Positions 6,212-6,336 of a stretch of 6,336 bases of DNA are shown here, piece by piece. The stretch is from an uncultured Prevotella sp. (GTDB lineage Bacteria > Bacteroidota > Bacteroidia > Bacteroidales > Bacteroidaceae). Numbering within the stretch: the stretch's first letter is position 1; the number at the start of each line of letters is the position of its first letter. Below the pieces are notes generated by a model. The model was not told the origin of the DNA and made no database searches. It saw only the letters and a list, made by a program, of their open reading frames with translations. The stretch is taken from assembly GCA_900769055.1 (NCBI GenBank), contig CAAGFF010000070.1, positions 1-6,336 on the forward strand, written 5' to 3'. The position numbers were made by a program, and so were the translations under genes.

Positions 6212-6227
6212 TGAGCATTTCTGCTCA
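6212..6227 (+). terminator. Small hairpin after the transposase gene
   Basis: TGAGCA and TGCTCA form a 6-bp perfect stem with a 4-base loop, 76 bases after the transposase stop and inside the IS. No T-run follows, so this is at best a weak terminator or simply a structured 3' end. The rest of the 154-bp gap before the right terminal repeat shows no gene. Confidence 0.3.
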
Positions 6228-6289
6228 ATTATCGGCAAATTCAATAACGAGAGGACGTGTGTCACGCAAGAAGGACGTTAAAAGGCTTA

Positions 6290-6304
6290 GTTGCGGATTT
6301 GAGG
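6290..6304 (-). repeat. IS right terminal inverted repeat
   Basis: On the minus strand this reads CCTCAAATCCGCAAC, matching the left end at 13 of 15 positions. The remaining 32 bases of the window (6305-6336) lie outside the element and hold nothing recognisable. Confidence 0.75.
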
Positions 6305-6336
6305 TTTAATAAAAACGTCCGAATTGTTTGGAGAAA

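Larger units (their letters stand above)
4684..6304 (+). mobile_element. IS1380-family insertion sequence, complete
   Basis: This 1621-bp element has imperfect terminal inverted repeats beginning CCT (13 of 15 matching) and a single DDE transposase gene occupying most of its length. Size and gene content fit IS1380-family elements of Bacteroidota (about 1.6-1.7 kb). The bases outside the ends, TGGT on the left (4680-4683) and TTTA on the right (6305-6308), do not match, so the short target duplication usual for the family is not visible. It lies downstream of the operon terminator and interrupts no recognisable gene in this window. Confidence 0.8.

Overview
The window looks like chromosomal DNA from Bacteroidota, most likely a Prevotella-like member of Bacteroidales. 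Three things point there. The promoters have the Bacteroidota form (TTTG, 19-21 bases, TAnnTTTG), Shine-Dalgarno sites are weak or absent before most genes, and the IS1380 transposase is of the type common in Bacteroides and Prevotella. Species cannot be fixed from this sequence.

Layout. Positions 1-220 hold a promoter-bearing upstream region with one motif facing left (24-31) and a near-perfect promoter facing right (144-175). The right-facing promoter drives a likely operon on the + strand: etfB (221-1090), etfA (1289-2311), a small four-helix-bundle gene (2366-2749) and a long acyl-CoA dehydrogenase (2825-4534). A strong hairpin terminator follows at 4572-4600. A complete IS1380-family insertion sequence of 1621 bp (4684-6304) lies just beyond it, with 15-bp imperfect terminal inverted repeats and one intact transposase gene. 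The last 32 bases hold nothing recognisable.

How the genes work together. EtfB and EtfA form the electron-transferring flavoprotein that exchanges electrons with the acyl-CoA dehydrogenase. The AMP/FAD-site motif of EtfB is of the type found in electron-bifurcating ETFs. An anaerobic enoyl-CoA/acyl-CoA redox complex is therefore the best reading, although the exact acyl substrate is not visible.

The unusual part is what sits in the operon's internal gaps. Both gaps carry arrays of a 9-bp unit, RGAAGTTAA, arranged as long inverted repeats. In the etfA-acd gap the arms (44 bp, one mismatch) enclose the AT-rich four-helix-bundle gene, whose family is best known from intervening sequences inside 23S rRNA genes. 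In the etfB-etfA gap the same arms enclose only about 45 bp and no gene, but that short core includes a 16-base stretch resembling part of the four-helix-bundle gene. The simplest model is an IVS-like or MITE-like element family inserted in mRNA intergenic regions, with one gene-bearing copy and one gene-less derivative.
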